NCBI GenBank assembly: GCA_024699325.1
Contig: JAILPS010000014.1
Location: forward strand, 1 to 64,000
DNA length: 64,000 nucleotides
DNA from: Lachnospiraceae bacterium
Lineage (GTDB): Bacteria > Bacillota > Clostridia > Lachnospirales > Lachnospiraceae
Reading direction: 5' to 3'
The position numbers and the translations under genes were made by a program. Below, piece after piece: positions 20,250-29,923 of the stretch. Positions within the stretch are counted from its first letter, which is position 1. Every line of letters begins with the position of its first letter. The notes beneath the pieces were generated by a model. The model was not told the origin of the DNA. It saw nothing but the letters and a program-made list of their open reading frames with translations, and made no database searches.

Positions 20250-22187
20250 ATGTCATTAGAAGATTACAAGAAGGCCCAGAAGATGGCTATCAGAGAATAC
20301 CACAGCAGGGTGGCAAACGGCAAATACCCCTATCTGCCGGCCCTCATGGATGACATTCTTCCCCAGGGTGAGGCCCTAAGGAAGGTGAATCTCGGCCTTG
20401 TGGATATTCCTCTCGACAGAATAGTTGGAACATATACGGCGGGAAGGCAGAATGCATTTGCAGCTAACTTCATGCCTCTTTTAGATGCCAACACGGAGTT
20501 CTCCGTGAAGTGGATTTCTCTGTGCGAGGCGCATGTGAGCGAGGGCATTCACGATTCTATAATTGCCTACGAATATATGAATTACTTCTATGTTCAGGAG
20601 GGCAATAAGCGCGTGAGCGTGCTTAAATACTTCGAATCCGACAGTTTCCCGGGAACTGTCGTCAGAATCATGCCTGCCAAAAGTGATGACGTGAAGGTCA
20701 GGATCTACTACGAGTTTGTGGACTTCTATGAGCACAGCCAGGTGAACTACATAGAGTTTAGCCAGCCTGGCCGCTATGCGAAGCTCTTAGACCTCTTAGG
20801 CATGAAGCCGGATCACGACTGGACTGACATAGATAAGGAGACCTTCTACTCTGTATACCACAGGTTTAAGGGCGCATTTTTGGCAAGAGGCGGCGGCAAG
20901 CTCCCCATGACTGTGGCGGACGCCCTGCTCTCTTACATAGAGGTTATGGGCTACGACGATGTGAAGAATAAGCTTCCCGGGGAGATCCGGGAGGATTTGG
21001 GACTTATCTGGAGCGAGTTCGTCATCATGAACCAGGAGACCCCTGTGGAGCACCAGCTAGAGCCCAAGGCGCCGTCAAGCGCATCCATAATAACCAAGAT
21101 TATCACGCCGCTTCCGAAGGTTTTGAAGGTGGCATTCATACACGACAAGTCGCCTCTCACCTCCGCGTGGACATACCAGCATGAGCTCGGAAGGGCGCAT
21201 ATCGCCACCACATTTAAAGAGAAGATTGAGACCAGCACCTACAACGATGCGCTCTCAGGCGGCAACCCGACAGATGTGATCGAGAGGGCCATAGAGGACG
21301 GCAACAAGGTTATATTTACCACCACGCCACAGCTCGGCGCAGCGAGCCTGAAGGCGGCTGCAGCCCACCCTGACGTGAGCATCTATAACTGTTCGCTTAA
21401 CTACTCGCACAGCCTGATTAAGACGTATTACGCCAGACTGTACGAGGCGAAGTTTCTGACAGGCGTTATCGCCGGAGCATTGGCTGACCACAACGAGATC
21501 GGCTATGTTGCGGACTATCCGATATTTGGAACCACAGCGGATGTCAATGCATTTGCAATAGGAGCGTCCATGTCAAACCCCAGAGCTAAGATTAAACTCA
21601 AATGGTCAGCGCTTGCGGGAAGCGACCCTGTGAACGAATTCAGGCGCGAGAAGGTTGGCGTCGTCATGGGACAAAACCTGGTCAGACGTGACAACATCCG
21701 CAAGGAGTACGGTCTGTTCACGCTCGACAATAGCGGTGTGACCAATGTTGCGCTCTCGCTGTTTGACTGGGGCAAATTCTATGAGAGAATCATAGACGGA
21801 GTGTTTAAGTCCGGAACCATCAAGGAGGACACCTCCGACGCCAAGAAGTCCTTAAACTACTGGTGGGGACTCGACGCGGGCGTTGTGGACTGTGTGTGCT
21901 CGCTTAAGCTCAGTTTGGGAACCAGGAAGCTTCTAGACCTTCTCAGACAGAATATTACAAGCGGTGTGTTCAGCCCGTTTGAGGGCGAGATTATTGCCCA
22001 GAACGGCGTGGTTATAAACCGCGAGGGCAGACTGACGCCTGAGCAGATGGTGTCAATGGACTGGCTGTGTGAAAACGTAGAAGGGGAGATACCGGCAATC
22101 GAGGATCTGAGACCTGACGCGAGACCTGTTGTCTGGCTTCAGGGTATTGCTCCGGCCGAGAAGACTTCGCTGGGAGAAAACAAATGA
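20250..22187 (+). CDS. cytoplasmic BMP-family substrate-binding domain protein with ParB-like N-terminal region
   Basis: No signal peptide; YFYVQEGNKRVSVLKYF resembles ParB-like domain; VLKVAFIHDKSPLTSAWTYQHELGR...FTTTPQLGAASLKAAAAHPDVSIYNCS resembles BMP/Med domain. Confidence 0.72.
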   Translation: MSLEDYKKAQKMAIREYHSRVANGKYPYLPALMDDILPQGEALRKVNLGLVDIPLDRIVGTYTAGRQNAFAANFMPLLDANTEFSVKWISLCEAHVSEGIHDSIIAYEYMNYFYVQEGNKRVSVLKYFESDSFPGTVVRIMPAKSDDVKVRIYYEFVDFYEHSQVNYIEFSQPGRYAKLLDLLGMKPDHDWTDIDKETFYSVYHRFKGAFLARGGGKLPMTVADALLSYIEVMGYDDVKNKLPGEIREDLGLIWSEFVIMNQETPVEHQLEPKAPSSASIITKIITPLPKVLKVAFIHDKSPLTSAWTYQHELGRAHIATTFKEKIETSTYNDALSGGNPTDVIERAIEDGNKVIFTTTPQLGAASLKAAAAHPDVSIYNCSLNYSHSLIKTYYARLYEAKFLTGVIAGALADHNEIGYVADYPIFGTTADVNAFAIGASMSNPRAKIKLKWSALAGSDPVNEFRREKVGVVMGQNLVRRDNIRKEYGLFTLDNSGVTNVALSLFDWGKFYERIIDGVFKSGTIKEDTSDAKKSLNYWWGLDAGVVDCVCSLKLSLGTRKLLDLLRQNITSGVFSPFEGEIIAQNGVVINREGRLTPEQMVSMDWLCENVEGEIPAIEDLRPDARPVVWLQGIAPAEKTSLGENK

Positions 22188-22846
22188 AAGTTTTAGCCGT
22201 CGCCGACGTTGAATCGAAGGCACTATGGGATTATTTTGAGCAGAGTAAGCTGGACGGCATAGATCTTATAATATCCTGTGGGGATTTAAATCCCCACTAT
22301 CTGTCGTTTCTCGCGACATTTACGAAGGCGCCCGTGATATATGTCCACGGAAACCACGACGCGAGATATGAGGTGGAGGGACCGGACGGCTGCGTCTGCA
22401 TAGAGGACAGAATATTTGTGTACAGGGGCGTGAGATTCTTAGGCCTCGGGGGTTCTATGCGCTATAAGCCGGGACCCTACCAGTACACCGAGCGCCAGAT
22501 GGCGGCCAGAATCAGGAAGATGTGGCCCAAAATCATCAGAAGAAGAGGATTTGACGTGCTGGTTGCCCACTCCCCGGCCTACAAGATAGGCGATGCGGAC
22601 GATCTGCCCCACACAGGCTATCAGTGCTTCGTCAAACTCTTAGACAGATACAAGCCGCAGTTCTTCCTTCACGGCCATGTGCACGCAACCTACGGCGGCA
22701 ACTACAAGCGGGAGAGAAACTATAAGGACCATACAACCATAATCAACGCCTATGAGCGCTTTGTGTTTGAAATACCCGACGGCGACGCGGAGGAGGATTT
22801 ATACACAAGGTACAAGAAGTGGCGCTGGGAACATTTTAGAAGATAG
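22184..22846 (+). CDS. metallophosphoesterase
   Basis: VLAVADVESK, ISCGDLNPHYL, YVHGNHD, FLHGHVHATYGG; overlaps previous stop (ATGA). Confidence 0.88.
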   Translation: MKVLAVADVESKALWDYFEQSKLDGIDLIISCGDLNPHYLSFLATFTKAPVIYVHGNHDARYEVEGPDGCVCIEDRIFVYRGVRFLGLGGSMRYKPGPYQYTERQMAARIRKMWPKIIRRRGFDVLVAHSPAYKIGDADDLPHTGYQCFVKLLDRYKPQFFLHGHVHATYGGNYKRERNYKDHTTIINAYERFVFEIPDGDAEEDLYTRYKKWRWEHFRR

Positions 22847-22860
22847 AATATGAGAACATA

Positions 22861-22903
22861 AAACGGGCAATCCTGATCTTAAGAGACCGGGATTGCCCGT
22901 TTT
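22861..22903. terminator. bidirectional intrinsic terminator
   Basis: AAACGGGCAATCC...GGATTGCCCGTTTT-like inverted repeat. Confidence 0.85.
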
Positions 22904-22907
22904 CATG

Positions 22908-23918
22908 TTATTTAGTTGTAAGTCTCGAAATATGTTTTATGAGCACCGAGATGGTTCCGTCCTCGTTTTCGATGAATTCCACATCCTCACCCTGTGTGTA
23001 CTGCTCCATGGGGATGTTAATCTCTATGCCTGAGTCGGTCACTAAAAACTGCTTCTCAAGCTTCTTAACCGTGGTGGTGGCCTTCGGGCGTATCTCCTCG
23101 TTTTCTATGTGGTATTTGCTGATCTCCTCCGTGAGCCTCTGTCTGGCCTCTGGGTTTGCAGGGTATATCTTCTCCGGAAGCTCTGCGATCACGATGGCGC
23201 CGTCGTCACTTAGCTCCTCCTTGAGCACCTGCTTGACCTCCAGATCCTTCTTGAAATCCTCCGGATAGAACTCCTCGTTGACCTTCTCCATGGCCTTCGT
23301 CACGATGTTCATCTTGGCCTTCTCGTGGACCTTGCCGTGGCAGCCGAAATACATTTTGGAGAGATAATAGTCCTTCTTGCCGTCGATGTCCACCTTCTTC
23401 TCGGCGAGGCGGATAGTGTAATCGGCAAGGTTTATAAGCGCGCCCTCAGAAGGCTTAGAGCTGCCTCCAGGAAGAATTCCTGCCTGGCGCTTCACGGTGT
23501 TTGCAACACCTCCCTCGTCGCTTACAGAGGAGTGCACAAATGCTGTTTTGTAGCCCATCTTTATGATGGCCAGATGAATAACTCCCTCAATCTGGCATGT
23601 GGCGAAGAAGAGGTCGCCGTCAGGGATGGCGGCATTTGCCATCATGAGCTTAAACATTTCCTCGCTCGCAGCCTGACTGAATGCTGTCAGATCCCCCTCG
23701 CCGAAACCGTAGAGCGCCTTAAAAAACTCTGAATTCTCCTCGTCAAAAACGCAGTCCTTCACGTCGTCGTCGCAGGTCAGGTGATAAATCTGTCCCCTTA
23801 ACATATCTGTTATGTCGCTCGTGAGCTCGTGCACGTAGTCGCTCTTAATCGGCCCCTCGGCCGTTGTATCTAAAATGTGGAATATCACATTCCTGATGAT
23901 TATGTCGTTTTTTTCCAT
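22908..23918 (-). CDS. nucleoid-associated protein (NdpA/YejK-like)
   Basis: DIIIRNVIFHILDTTAEGPIKSDYVHELTSDI, FFATCQIEGVIHLAIIKMGYK; RBS ggaggtag upstream of ATG at 23918. Confidence 0.75.
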   Translation of the reverse strand: MEKNDIIIRNVIFHILDTTAEGPIKSDYVHELTSDITDMLRGQIYHLTCDDDVKDCVFDEENSEFFKALYGFGEGDLTAFSQAASEEMFKLMMANAAIPDGDLFFATCQIEGVIHLAIIKMGYKTAFVHSSVSDEGGVANTVKRQAGILPGGSSKPSEGALINLADYTIRLAEKKVDIDGKKDYYLSKMYFGCHGKVHEKAKMNIVTKAMEKVNEEFYPEDFKKDLEVKQVLKEELSDDGAIVIAELPEKIYPANPEARQRLTEEISKYHIENEEIRPKATTTVKKLEKQFLVTDSGIEINIPMEQYTQGEDVEFIENEDGTISVLIKHISRLTTK

Positions 23919-24050
23919 ATCTACCTCCGTATGCCAATAGATAATACCATATATTGTGGATAAAATCAAAGAAATTACAACATTTTCTTTGACAACAGAT
24001 AACTGTGATGCTATCCTTATGTAGTAAAATTATGTTCTTAAGGGGCAAAC

Positions 24051-26111
24051 ATGAAGAAAAATTTTTTGGCGGCTATTTTGTTAACCGCCGGTGTTTTAGT
24101 TAACGGATGTGCGCTTAGATCCGCTGTGGCTGATATCGCGACCACGGCAGATACGATGACTTCAACACAGGTAGAAACTACACAGGACGAGACCACACAG
24201 GAAGCGACAACGAAGGCACCTGTTGTTTTAGAAGATTTAGTATTTGTCAATCAAAGTGTCACGGTTAAGTACGGCGAGACTGTAAACCTTGCGTCTAAGC
24301 TTAGGACTGTTCCTGAGGATTCTGAGGTTTTTGAGCCCATCACGTGGGAGTCATCTGACGAGTCGGTCGCGACAGTCGACGGGGCGGGCACGGTAACTCC
24401 CGTGTCATCGGGAAGCGCCTGTGTCTACGCGAGAAGCGGCGACATAGAGGCAGCGATCCTTGTAAATGTCTATGTGGAGCTGACAGGCGTGTCAGCAAAT
24501 GATGCGCAGGTAAACTACTCTGAGGAGGCGGTCTACGCCCTCGAGTGGAGCCTTCTTCCCGCACAGCCGACCACACACTATAAGCCAATATTTACCTCAA
24601 GCGACGAGAGCGTGCTAACAGTCGACGCTGACGGCAATATCTACACGAAGGGCTTGGGACAGGCGCAGGTTCGCGTGAAGGCAGGCTCCTACGAGGCGGT
24701 TGCAAACATTAATGTAAACCTCCACGCCACCGACATCGTGCTGAACACAGAGTATATAGAGATGTATAGGGGAACCGCAGCCCAGTTAGCCACGGCGCTC
24801 TTCCCGGCTAACACCACGGACACCTTAGGTGAGGTGACATTTACAAGTGCAGATGAAAATATCGCTGTTGTTGGCGCCGACGGCGTCGTGACGGCGGTCT
24901 CATCGGGTACCACAACCATCACCGTGAGCGCAAATGGCTTCTCAAAACAGTGTACCATCTTCGTGCCTGTGGAGCTTAGCGGCATATCCTATGCGGAACC
25001 ATCCATAGTGCTTATAAAGGGCGCGCAGGGACAGGGAACCATAGTGGCAAGCCCCGCCGACTGTAACGAGCAGTACACGTTGCTATACGCAAGCGACAAC
25101 CCGGCTGTTGCATCAGTGGACGCCAACGGCGTCATCACAGCGGTTGGCGCAGGCACCTGCAACATAGTAGCAGCGGCCAAGGATTTCACAACATTTACAA
25201 CAGTCACGGTTCTCTCCCCTCTGCAGGGCATATATTTAAACTACTCAGACGTGACCATATACACGGGAAACCTTCTCCAGCTTGGCGTGGGCTTCCTGCC
25301 CGCAGACACCACGGATGACAGAACCATCACCTGGGCAAGCTCAGATCCTAATGTGGCAACCGTGGACGCAAACGGCTTGGTGAAGGGCATCAGCCGCGGC
25401 TCATGCATTATCGGGGCCTACTGCGGCGGCGCATATGCGGGCTGCACTGTCAATGTCTTCCCGCAGGCTGGTCTGTCCACGCCAAATGCGGCCGGCAACT
25501 ATGTTGTCGTTTTGGACCCTGGCCACGGCGGCGGTGACGGCGGGGCTGTCAGCGCATTTACAGGTGCCCTCGAGAAGAACCTGAACCTCATGGTGGCTCT
25601 ATACTGCCGCGAGTACCTCCTGACCCACTACAGCAACGTGGAGGTCTACATGACCAGGGAGGGCGACTACAGATTCTACGAAAACAACAGGACGGCGGAC
25701 CTCACTGCCCGTGTAAATGTGGGCCTGAATGTGGGCGCCAACATTTTCGTGTCCTTCCACTTTAACAGTGCAGGCAATGGCGCTGGCGGCTCCATGGTCC
25801 TCATTTCCAAGCAGGCCAATGTCTACAACCAGTGTGCGGCGCTTGGCAATAACATCCTGGTTCAGCTTGCCGGCCTCGGCATCAGAAGTAACGGCCTCGT
25901 CATGAGGAATTCTGACTCCAACCCGGCCCTCGACTACTACTTCATCAATCGCCAGTGTGCGGCGTACGGTCTGCCGGGCATCATCATCGAGCACTGTTTT
26001 CTCGACTGTGCCTGCGACGTGCCCTTCTACGACGGTGCTGACGACTACGTCCGCCTCGGCTACGCCGACGCCATCGGCATCGCCAACTACCTGGGCCTTG
26101 CCGCCAAATAA
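24051..26111 (+). CDS. lipoprotein: about five Big_2-like domains plus N-acetylmuramoyl-L-alanine amidase (Amidase_3)
   Basis: Lipobox LLTAGVLVNGC; repeats ending WxSSDESVATVDxxGxVTxVSxG; VVLDPGHGGGDGGAVS...EKNLNL..., VSFHFNS. Confidence 0.9.
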   Translation: MKKNFLAAILLTAGVLVNGCALRSAVADIATTADTMTSTQVETTQDETTQEATTKAPVVLEDLVFVNQSVTVKYGETVNLASKLRTVPEDSEVFEPITWESSDESVATVDGAGTVTPVSSGSACVYARSGDIEAAILVNVYVELTGVSANDAQVNYSEEAVYALEWSLLPAQPTTHYKPIFTSSDESVLTVDADGNIYTKGLGQAQVRVKAGSYEAVANINVNLHATDIVLNTEYIEMYRGTAAQLATALFPANTTDTLGEVTFTSADENIAVVGADGVVTAVSSGTTTITVSANGFSKQCTIFVPVELSGISYAEPSIVLIKGAQGQGTIVASPADCNEQYTLLYASDNPAVASVDANGVITAVGAGTCNIVAAAKDFTTFTTVTVLSPLQGIYLNYSDVTIYTGNLLQLGVGFLPADTTDDRTITWASSDPNVATVDANGLVKGISRGSCIIGAYCGGAYAGCTVNVFPQAGLSTPNAAGNYVVVLDPGHGGGDGGAVSAFTGALEKNLNLMVALYCREYLLTHYSNVEVYMTREGDYRFYENNRTADLTARVNVGLNVGANIFVSFHFNSAGNGAGGSMVLISKQANVYNQCAALGNNILVQLAGLGIRSNGLVMRNSDSNPALDYYFINRQCAAYGLPGIIIEHCFLDCACDVPFYDGADDYVRLGYADAIGIANYLGLAAK

Positions 26112-26117
26112 CCATTC

Positions 26118-26146
26118 CAGGGACCGGACTTGCGGTCCCTGTTTTT
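26118..26146 (+). terminator. intrinsic terminator
   Basis: CAGGGACCG-GACTTG-CGGTCCCTGTTTTT. Confidence 0.85.
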
Positions 26147-26300
26147 GTGCCAGGTTGTATTGGGAGCGCCTTGGCGAGACGGACGGAGCGGAGGAAAACA
26201 TTTTTGGGAGCGGCCGTGGGCTTGATGAGGCGTCTACTAGAGAAAACTTAGGAGGGCCAAGGAGCCCCAAAAGAAAACGTGGCGGGAGTGAAAAAAGTGC

Positions 26301-26329
26301 TTGCAATTTTGGCGGTCTTCTGATAAAAT
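26301..26329 (+). promoter_or_regulatory. sigma70-type promoter for rpsF operon
   Basis: TTGCAA - 17 nt - TAAAAT; shares AAAGTGCTTGCAATTTT with the tRNA-Cys promoter. Confidence 0.6.
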
Positions 26330-26404
26330 GGGACTTCGTGACATAGTATCAATCCTTGCTTCTCACATGATGGGAGGCCAGAGACCAAAAGGAGGTAAAG
26401 ACGC

Positions 26405-26692
26405 ATGAACAAGTACGAATTAGTTGTTGTTTTAAGCGCACAGATCGAGGACGATCAGAGAGCAGCTGCACTGGAGAAGGTGCAGAACTACGTTACACGC
26501 TACGGCGGAGTTATTGAGAACGTAGATGACTGGGGTAAGAAGAGATTAGCTTACGAAATCCAGAAGCAGAAGGAAGCTTTCTATTATGTCGTTAACTTCG
26601 AGGCTGCACCAGACGTTCCAGCTAAGGCAGAGGATAGAATTCGCCTTATGGAGTCAGTACTTCGTTTCCTTATCGTTAAGAAGGAAGCTTAA
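26405..26692 (+). CDS. rpsF: 30S ribosomal protein S6
   Basis: MNKYELVVVLSAQIEDDQRAAALEKVQNYVTRYGGVIENVDDWGKKRLAYEI. Confidence 0.97.
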   Translation: MNKYELVVVLSAQIEDDQRAAALEKVQNYVTRYGGVIENVDDWGKKRLAYEIQKQKEAFYYVVNFEAAPDVPAKAEDRIRLMESVLRFLIVKKEA

Positions 26693-26761
26693 TAGACAAG
26701 CAGATTAGCCCGTCGCCATTGCGGGTGTTTAGCATAGTGGATATGCAGATTGGAGAAAATG

Positions 26762-27229
26762 ATGAACAAAGTGATTTTAGTAGGCAGACTTACAAGAGAC
26801 CCAAATGTAACTTATACACAGGGCGATAACGCTATGGCAGTTGCAAGATTTACAGTTGCAGTTGACAGAAGAGTAAGACGCGATGCTAATAACGGCGAGC
26901 CGACAGCAGATTTTATCGGTTGTGTAGCCTTTGCAAGACAGGGTGAGTTCGCTGAGAAGTATCTTCATCAGGGAACCAAGGTAGTTTTAGAAGGTCGCAT
27001 TCAGACCGGAAGCTACACAAATAAGGACGGACAGCGCGTGTACACAACAGACGTTGTGGCTGAGAACATTGAGTTCGCAGAGAGCAAGGCAGCTGCCGCT
27101 AACAATGGTGGATATGGAAACGGCGGTGGCTATCAGCAGCCGTCTAGACCAAACCCTGAGAACGCCTCTACAGACGGATTTATGAATATTCCGGACGGTG
27201 TTGAGGACGAGGGATTACCGTTTAATTAG
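26762..27229 (+). CDS. ssb: single-stranded DNA-binding protein
   Basis: MNKVILVGRLTRDPNVTYTQGDNAMAVARFTVAVDRR; acidic tip ...DGVEDEGLPFN; between rpsF and rpsR. Confidence 0.97.
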   Translation: MNKVILVGRLTRDPNVTYTQGDNAMAVARFTVAVDRRVRRDANNGEPTADFIGCVAFARQGEFAEKYLHQGTKVVLEGRIQTGSYTNKDGQRVYTTDVVAENIEFAESKAAAANNGGYGNGGGYQQPSRPNPENASTDGFMNIPDGVEDEGLPFN

Positions 27230-27271
27230 GGTATATGATACACCGCTTGGTGTGTCAGGAAGGAGGACGTA

Positions 27272-27535
27272 ATGGCTTTTAATAAGACCGATAAGGCAGA
27301 TAATTTCAAGTTTAAGAGAAATAATATGCGCAGAAAGAAGAAGGTTTGTGTTTTCTGTGGCGCAGATAACGTTATTGATTATAAGGATGCAGCTAAGTTA
27401 AAGAGATATATCTCAGAGAGAGGTAAGATCCTTCCTAGAAGAATCACCGGAACATGCGCTAAGCATCAGAGAGCTCTTACACTTGCAATCAAGAGAGCAA
27501 GACACGTTGCAATCTTACCATTCACAGTAGAGTAA
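27272..27535 (+). CDS. rpsR: 30S ribosomal protein S18
   Basis: [63 protein letters not shown]. Confidence 0.97.
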   Translation: MAFNKTDKADNFKFKRNNMRRKKKVCVFCGADNVIDYKDAAKLKRYISERGKILPRRITGTCAKHQRALTLAIKRARHVAILPFTVE

Positions 27536-27547
27536 TTGCAGATTTTA

Positions 27548-27579
27548 AGACTCAGGGAATATTCCCTGGGTCTTTTTTT
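27548..27579 (+). terminator. intrinsic terminator after rpsR
   Basis: AGACTCAGGGAATATTCCCTGGGTCTTTTTTT. Confidence 0.88.
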
Positions 27580-27610
27580 GTGCTTTTTTGCAATATTTCT
27601 AAAAAAACTA

Positions 27611-27648
27611 TTTACAAATCACGACAAGTGTACTATTATGCATAGTAC
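27611..27648 (+). promoter_or_regulatory. promoter with perfect inverted repeat over the -10 box
   Basis: TTTACA - 17 nt - TATTAT; GTACTAT-TATGC-ATAGTAC at 27630-27648. Confidence 0.6.
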
Positions 27649-27674
27649 AGATTTCAAATCAGAGGGAGAAGAAT

Positions 27675-29921
27675 ATGGCTTTACTGCAATTAAAGGACAT
27701 AGGCAAAATCTATGTCTCAGATAGTACAGTTGCTGTGGGAATACGAGGTGTCAATCTGAGCTTTGACAGGGGGGAGTTTGTGGCCATAACAGGTCAGTCG
27801 GGCTCAGGTAAGTCAACCCTGTTAAACGTAATAAGCGGCATGGATTCCTATGAGGAGGGCGAGCTCTACATTGAGGGGGAGCAGACTTCACACTACACAC
27901 AGGCTGACTGGGAGAAATACAGGGAGAAGTACATAAGTTTTATTTTTCAGGAGTACAACATTATCGACAGCTTCACTGTTTTGGAAAATGTCGAGCTGTC
28001 CCTGATGCATATCACAAACCCGAAGCTCAGGCGCGAGAGGGCCATGGAGCTCATACGCCGTGTAGGGCTTGAAAATCACGCCCGCCATAAGGGCAGTCAC
28101 CTCTCAGGAGGACAGAAACAGAGAACTGTAATCGCCAGGGCGCTGGCTAAGGACAGCCCCATAATCCTGGCGGACGAGCCAACAGGAAACCTGGATTCTG
28201 AGACCTCGAAGGAGATCATCGCTCTTTTGAAGGAGGTCTCTAAGGACAAGCTCCTCATCGTGGTCACACATAATTTTGATGAGGTGGCAGAGCATGCCAC
28301 CAGAGAGATAAGAGTGTTTGACCACGCTGTGGCATCTGACAGGGAGATTGTAACGAAAAACGCGGCGGAGGGCGAGATAGCTGACACGACTGACGCAAAA
28401 CATAATACCGTTAGGAACAGCTTAGCCCTGGGACTTATTATGTTTAAGTCGAAGCCACGCCTATCGCTATTTATGTGTGTTCTAGTGCTTCTCGCTGGAG
28501 CGGGCCTGTTTATGTTGTTTGGAAGCTTCTGGGAAGAAATCAAGCCGATTATTTATGATCAGCATTATATGTTTGCGAAGAATCCAGGACGTGTCATAAT
28601 AGTCAAAAACGATGGAAGCGTCATGACAGATGAGGAATTAAGCGAGGTTGCGTTAAAAACAGGCGCTGTTGACACCGTGCGTATTGATTACGCTATGGAT
28701 TTGTTTATGGATGATTACTATTGGGAGAATTTTACCCAGAATTACGCCGAGATAAATTACCTAAATGAGAGAATTACTCTTAATGTGCGCTATGACCTCG
28801 ACAATGTTAAGCCGGATGTGGGAAGACTTCCACAGCAGAAAGACGAGGTGCTAATAAGAGTTCCATATTATATGAGAAGCGTTTTTGGAACCGACACTGT
28901 CAAGATTCCTGAAACCACCTACGATCGTGTCATAAAACTAAAAATTGTCGGTGTTGACTATTACTACGATAAGGATGCTAAGGGGGCATTTTATATGACC
29001 AAGGAGGGCCTTTTAGAGTTTTCCAGCTTAGTATTGAATATGAAGTATGGACGAACTGATAATATTTCAGGACTGTATGCAGCTAGCGATGAAACTGAGT
29101 ATTTTTCTTATTATGCGGTTATAGCGGAGGGCATCCCTGTTATAGGTGATGAAAATGTGGCTTCGAACCGACCTGTATTCTACACAGGAGAGGATGCTGC
29201 AGTGCCTGAAAAACTTACCATATGTGGATATTCAGATAGTAAGTCAGATGAGAGTGGAGCTCCCTTAAAAGAATGGACTGGCGTAACTATAGATATGGAT
29301 GACTGTGATGTGGTGTACGGCGGCACCAAGTCTCTTCATGTAAATGCAGACCTGGTATCAGAGTGGGTTGAGGAGCGCCTACATTTGACATATCGCCAGG
29401 CATCGCTGTTCTATTCCTCAGATGCCAAGGCTAAGAAACAGATAGATGTGCTTCAGGATATGGGCTATATGGCAGCTCTCTCCAGCGATGTCTATAAGGT
29501 CAATAATCAGTTTGAGATAATAGAGATATTGATTATGGGCGTAGTATATGGCATAATGTGGGCTTTTATTTTGACATTTATAGCGCTGTTTTTACAGATC
29601 TGTACCAAAAAAAGTATGGACGCGTTTAAGCCTGATATTGCCATAATGCGTTCCATGGGCATAAGAGTCACAGAGATTAAGGCAGCTATTCGCATCCGCA
29701 TGATTATGTGCATGCTTCCGGCAGTGATAATCATTCCGATTGCGGCTACCATACTGTACAGGACTGAATGGGGCGGCAAGAATCTGTCATATGCCAGACT
29801 TCCTGAATATATAATTATTTACATTCTTCTGTTTGTGATTGTGAATAAAGTATCCAAGATACATGTGAAGAGACTGTTTTCGGAGAATGTGCGCAAAGCT
29901 TTGAAGGGAGGGGAGGAATAG
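27675..29921 (+). CDS. ABC transporter, ATPase fused to FtsX-like permease
   Basis: GQSGSGKSTLLNVISGMD, LSGGQKQRTVIARALAKDSPIILADEPTGNLD, then TM/large extracytoplasmic region/3 TM. Confidence 0.92.
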   Translation: MALLQLKDIGKIYVSDSTVAVGIRGVNLSFDRGEFVAITGQSGSGKSTLLNVISGMDSYEEGELYIEGEQTSHYTQADWEKYREKYISFIFQEYNIIDSFTVLENVELSLMHITNPKLRRERAMELIRRVGLENHARHKGSHLSGGQKQRTVIARALAKDSPIILADEPTGNLDSETSKEIIALLKEVSKDKLLIVVTHNFDEVAEHATREIRVFDHAVASDREIVTKNAAEGEIADTTDAKHNTVRNSLALGLIMFKSKPRLSLFMCVLVLLAGAGLFMLFGSFWEEIKPIIYDQHYMFAKNPGRVIIVKNDGSVMTDEELSEVALKTGAVDTVRIDYAMDLFMDDYYWENFTQNYAEINYLNERITLNVRYDLDNVKPDVGRLPQQKDEVLIRVPYYMRSVFGTDTVKIPETTYDRVIKLKIVGVDYYYDKDAKGAFYMTKEGLLEFSSLVLNMKYGRTDNISGLYAASDETEYFSYYAVIAEGIPVIGDENVASNRPVFYTGEDAAVPEKLTICGYSDSKSDESGAPLKEWTGVTIDMDDCDVVYGGTKSLHVNADLVSEWVEERLHLTYRQASLFYSSDAKAKKQIDVLQDMGYMAALSSDVYKVNNQFEIIEILIMGVVYGIMWAFILTFIALFLQICTKKSMDAFKPDIAIMRSMGIRVTEIKAAIRIRMIMCMLPAVIIIPIAATILYRTEWGGKNLSYARLPEYIIIYILLFVIVNKVSKIHVKRLFSENVRKALKGGEE

Positions 29922-29923
29922 AT

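Noticed and set aside
26147-26300. Possible S6/S18-type ribosomal protein leader or other RNA before rpsF
   Set aside because: Most of this segment lies upstream of the predicted promoter and I could not fit the known leader pattern by eye
25599-26306. 235-aa minus-strand ORF inside the amidase gene
   Set aside because: Shadow ORF opposite a clear Amidase_3 domain; no recognisable family or RBS
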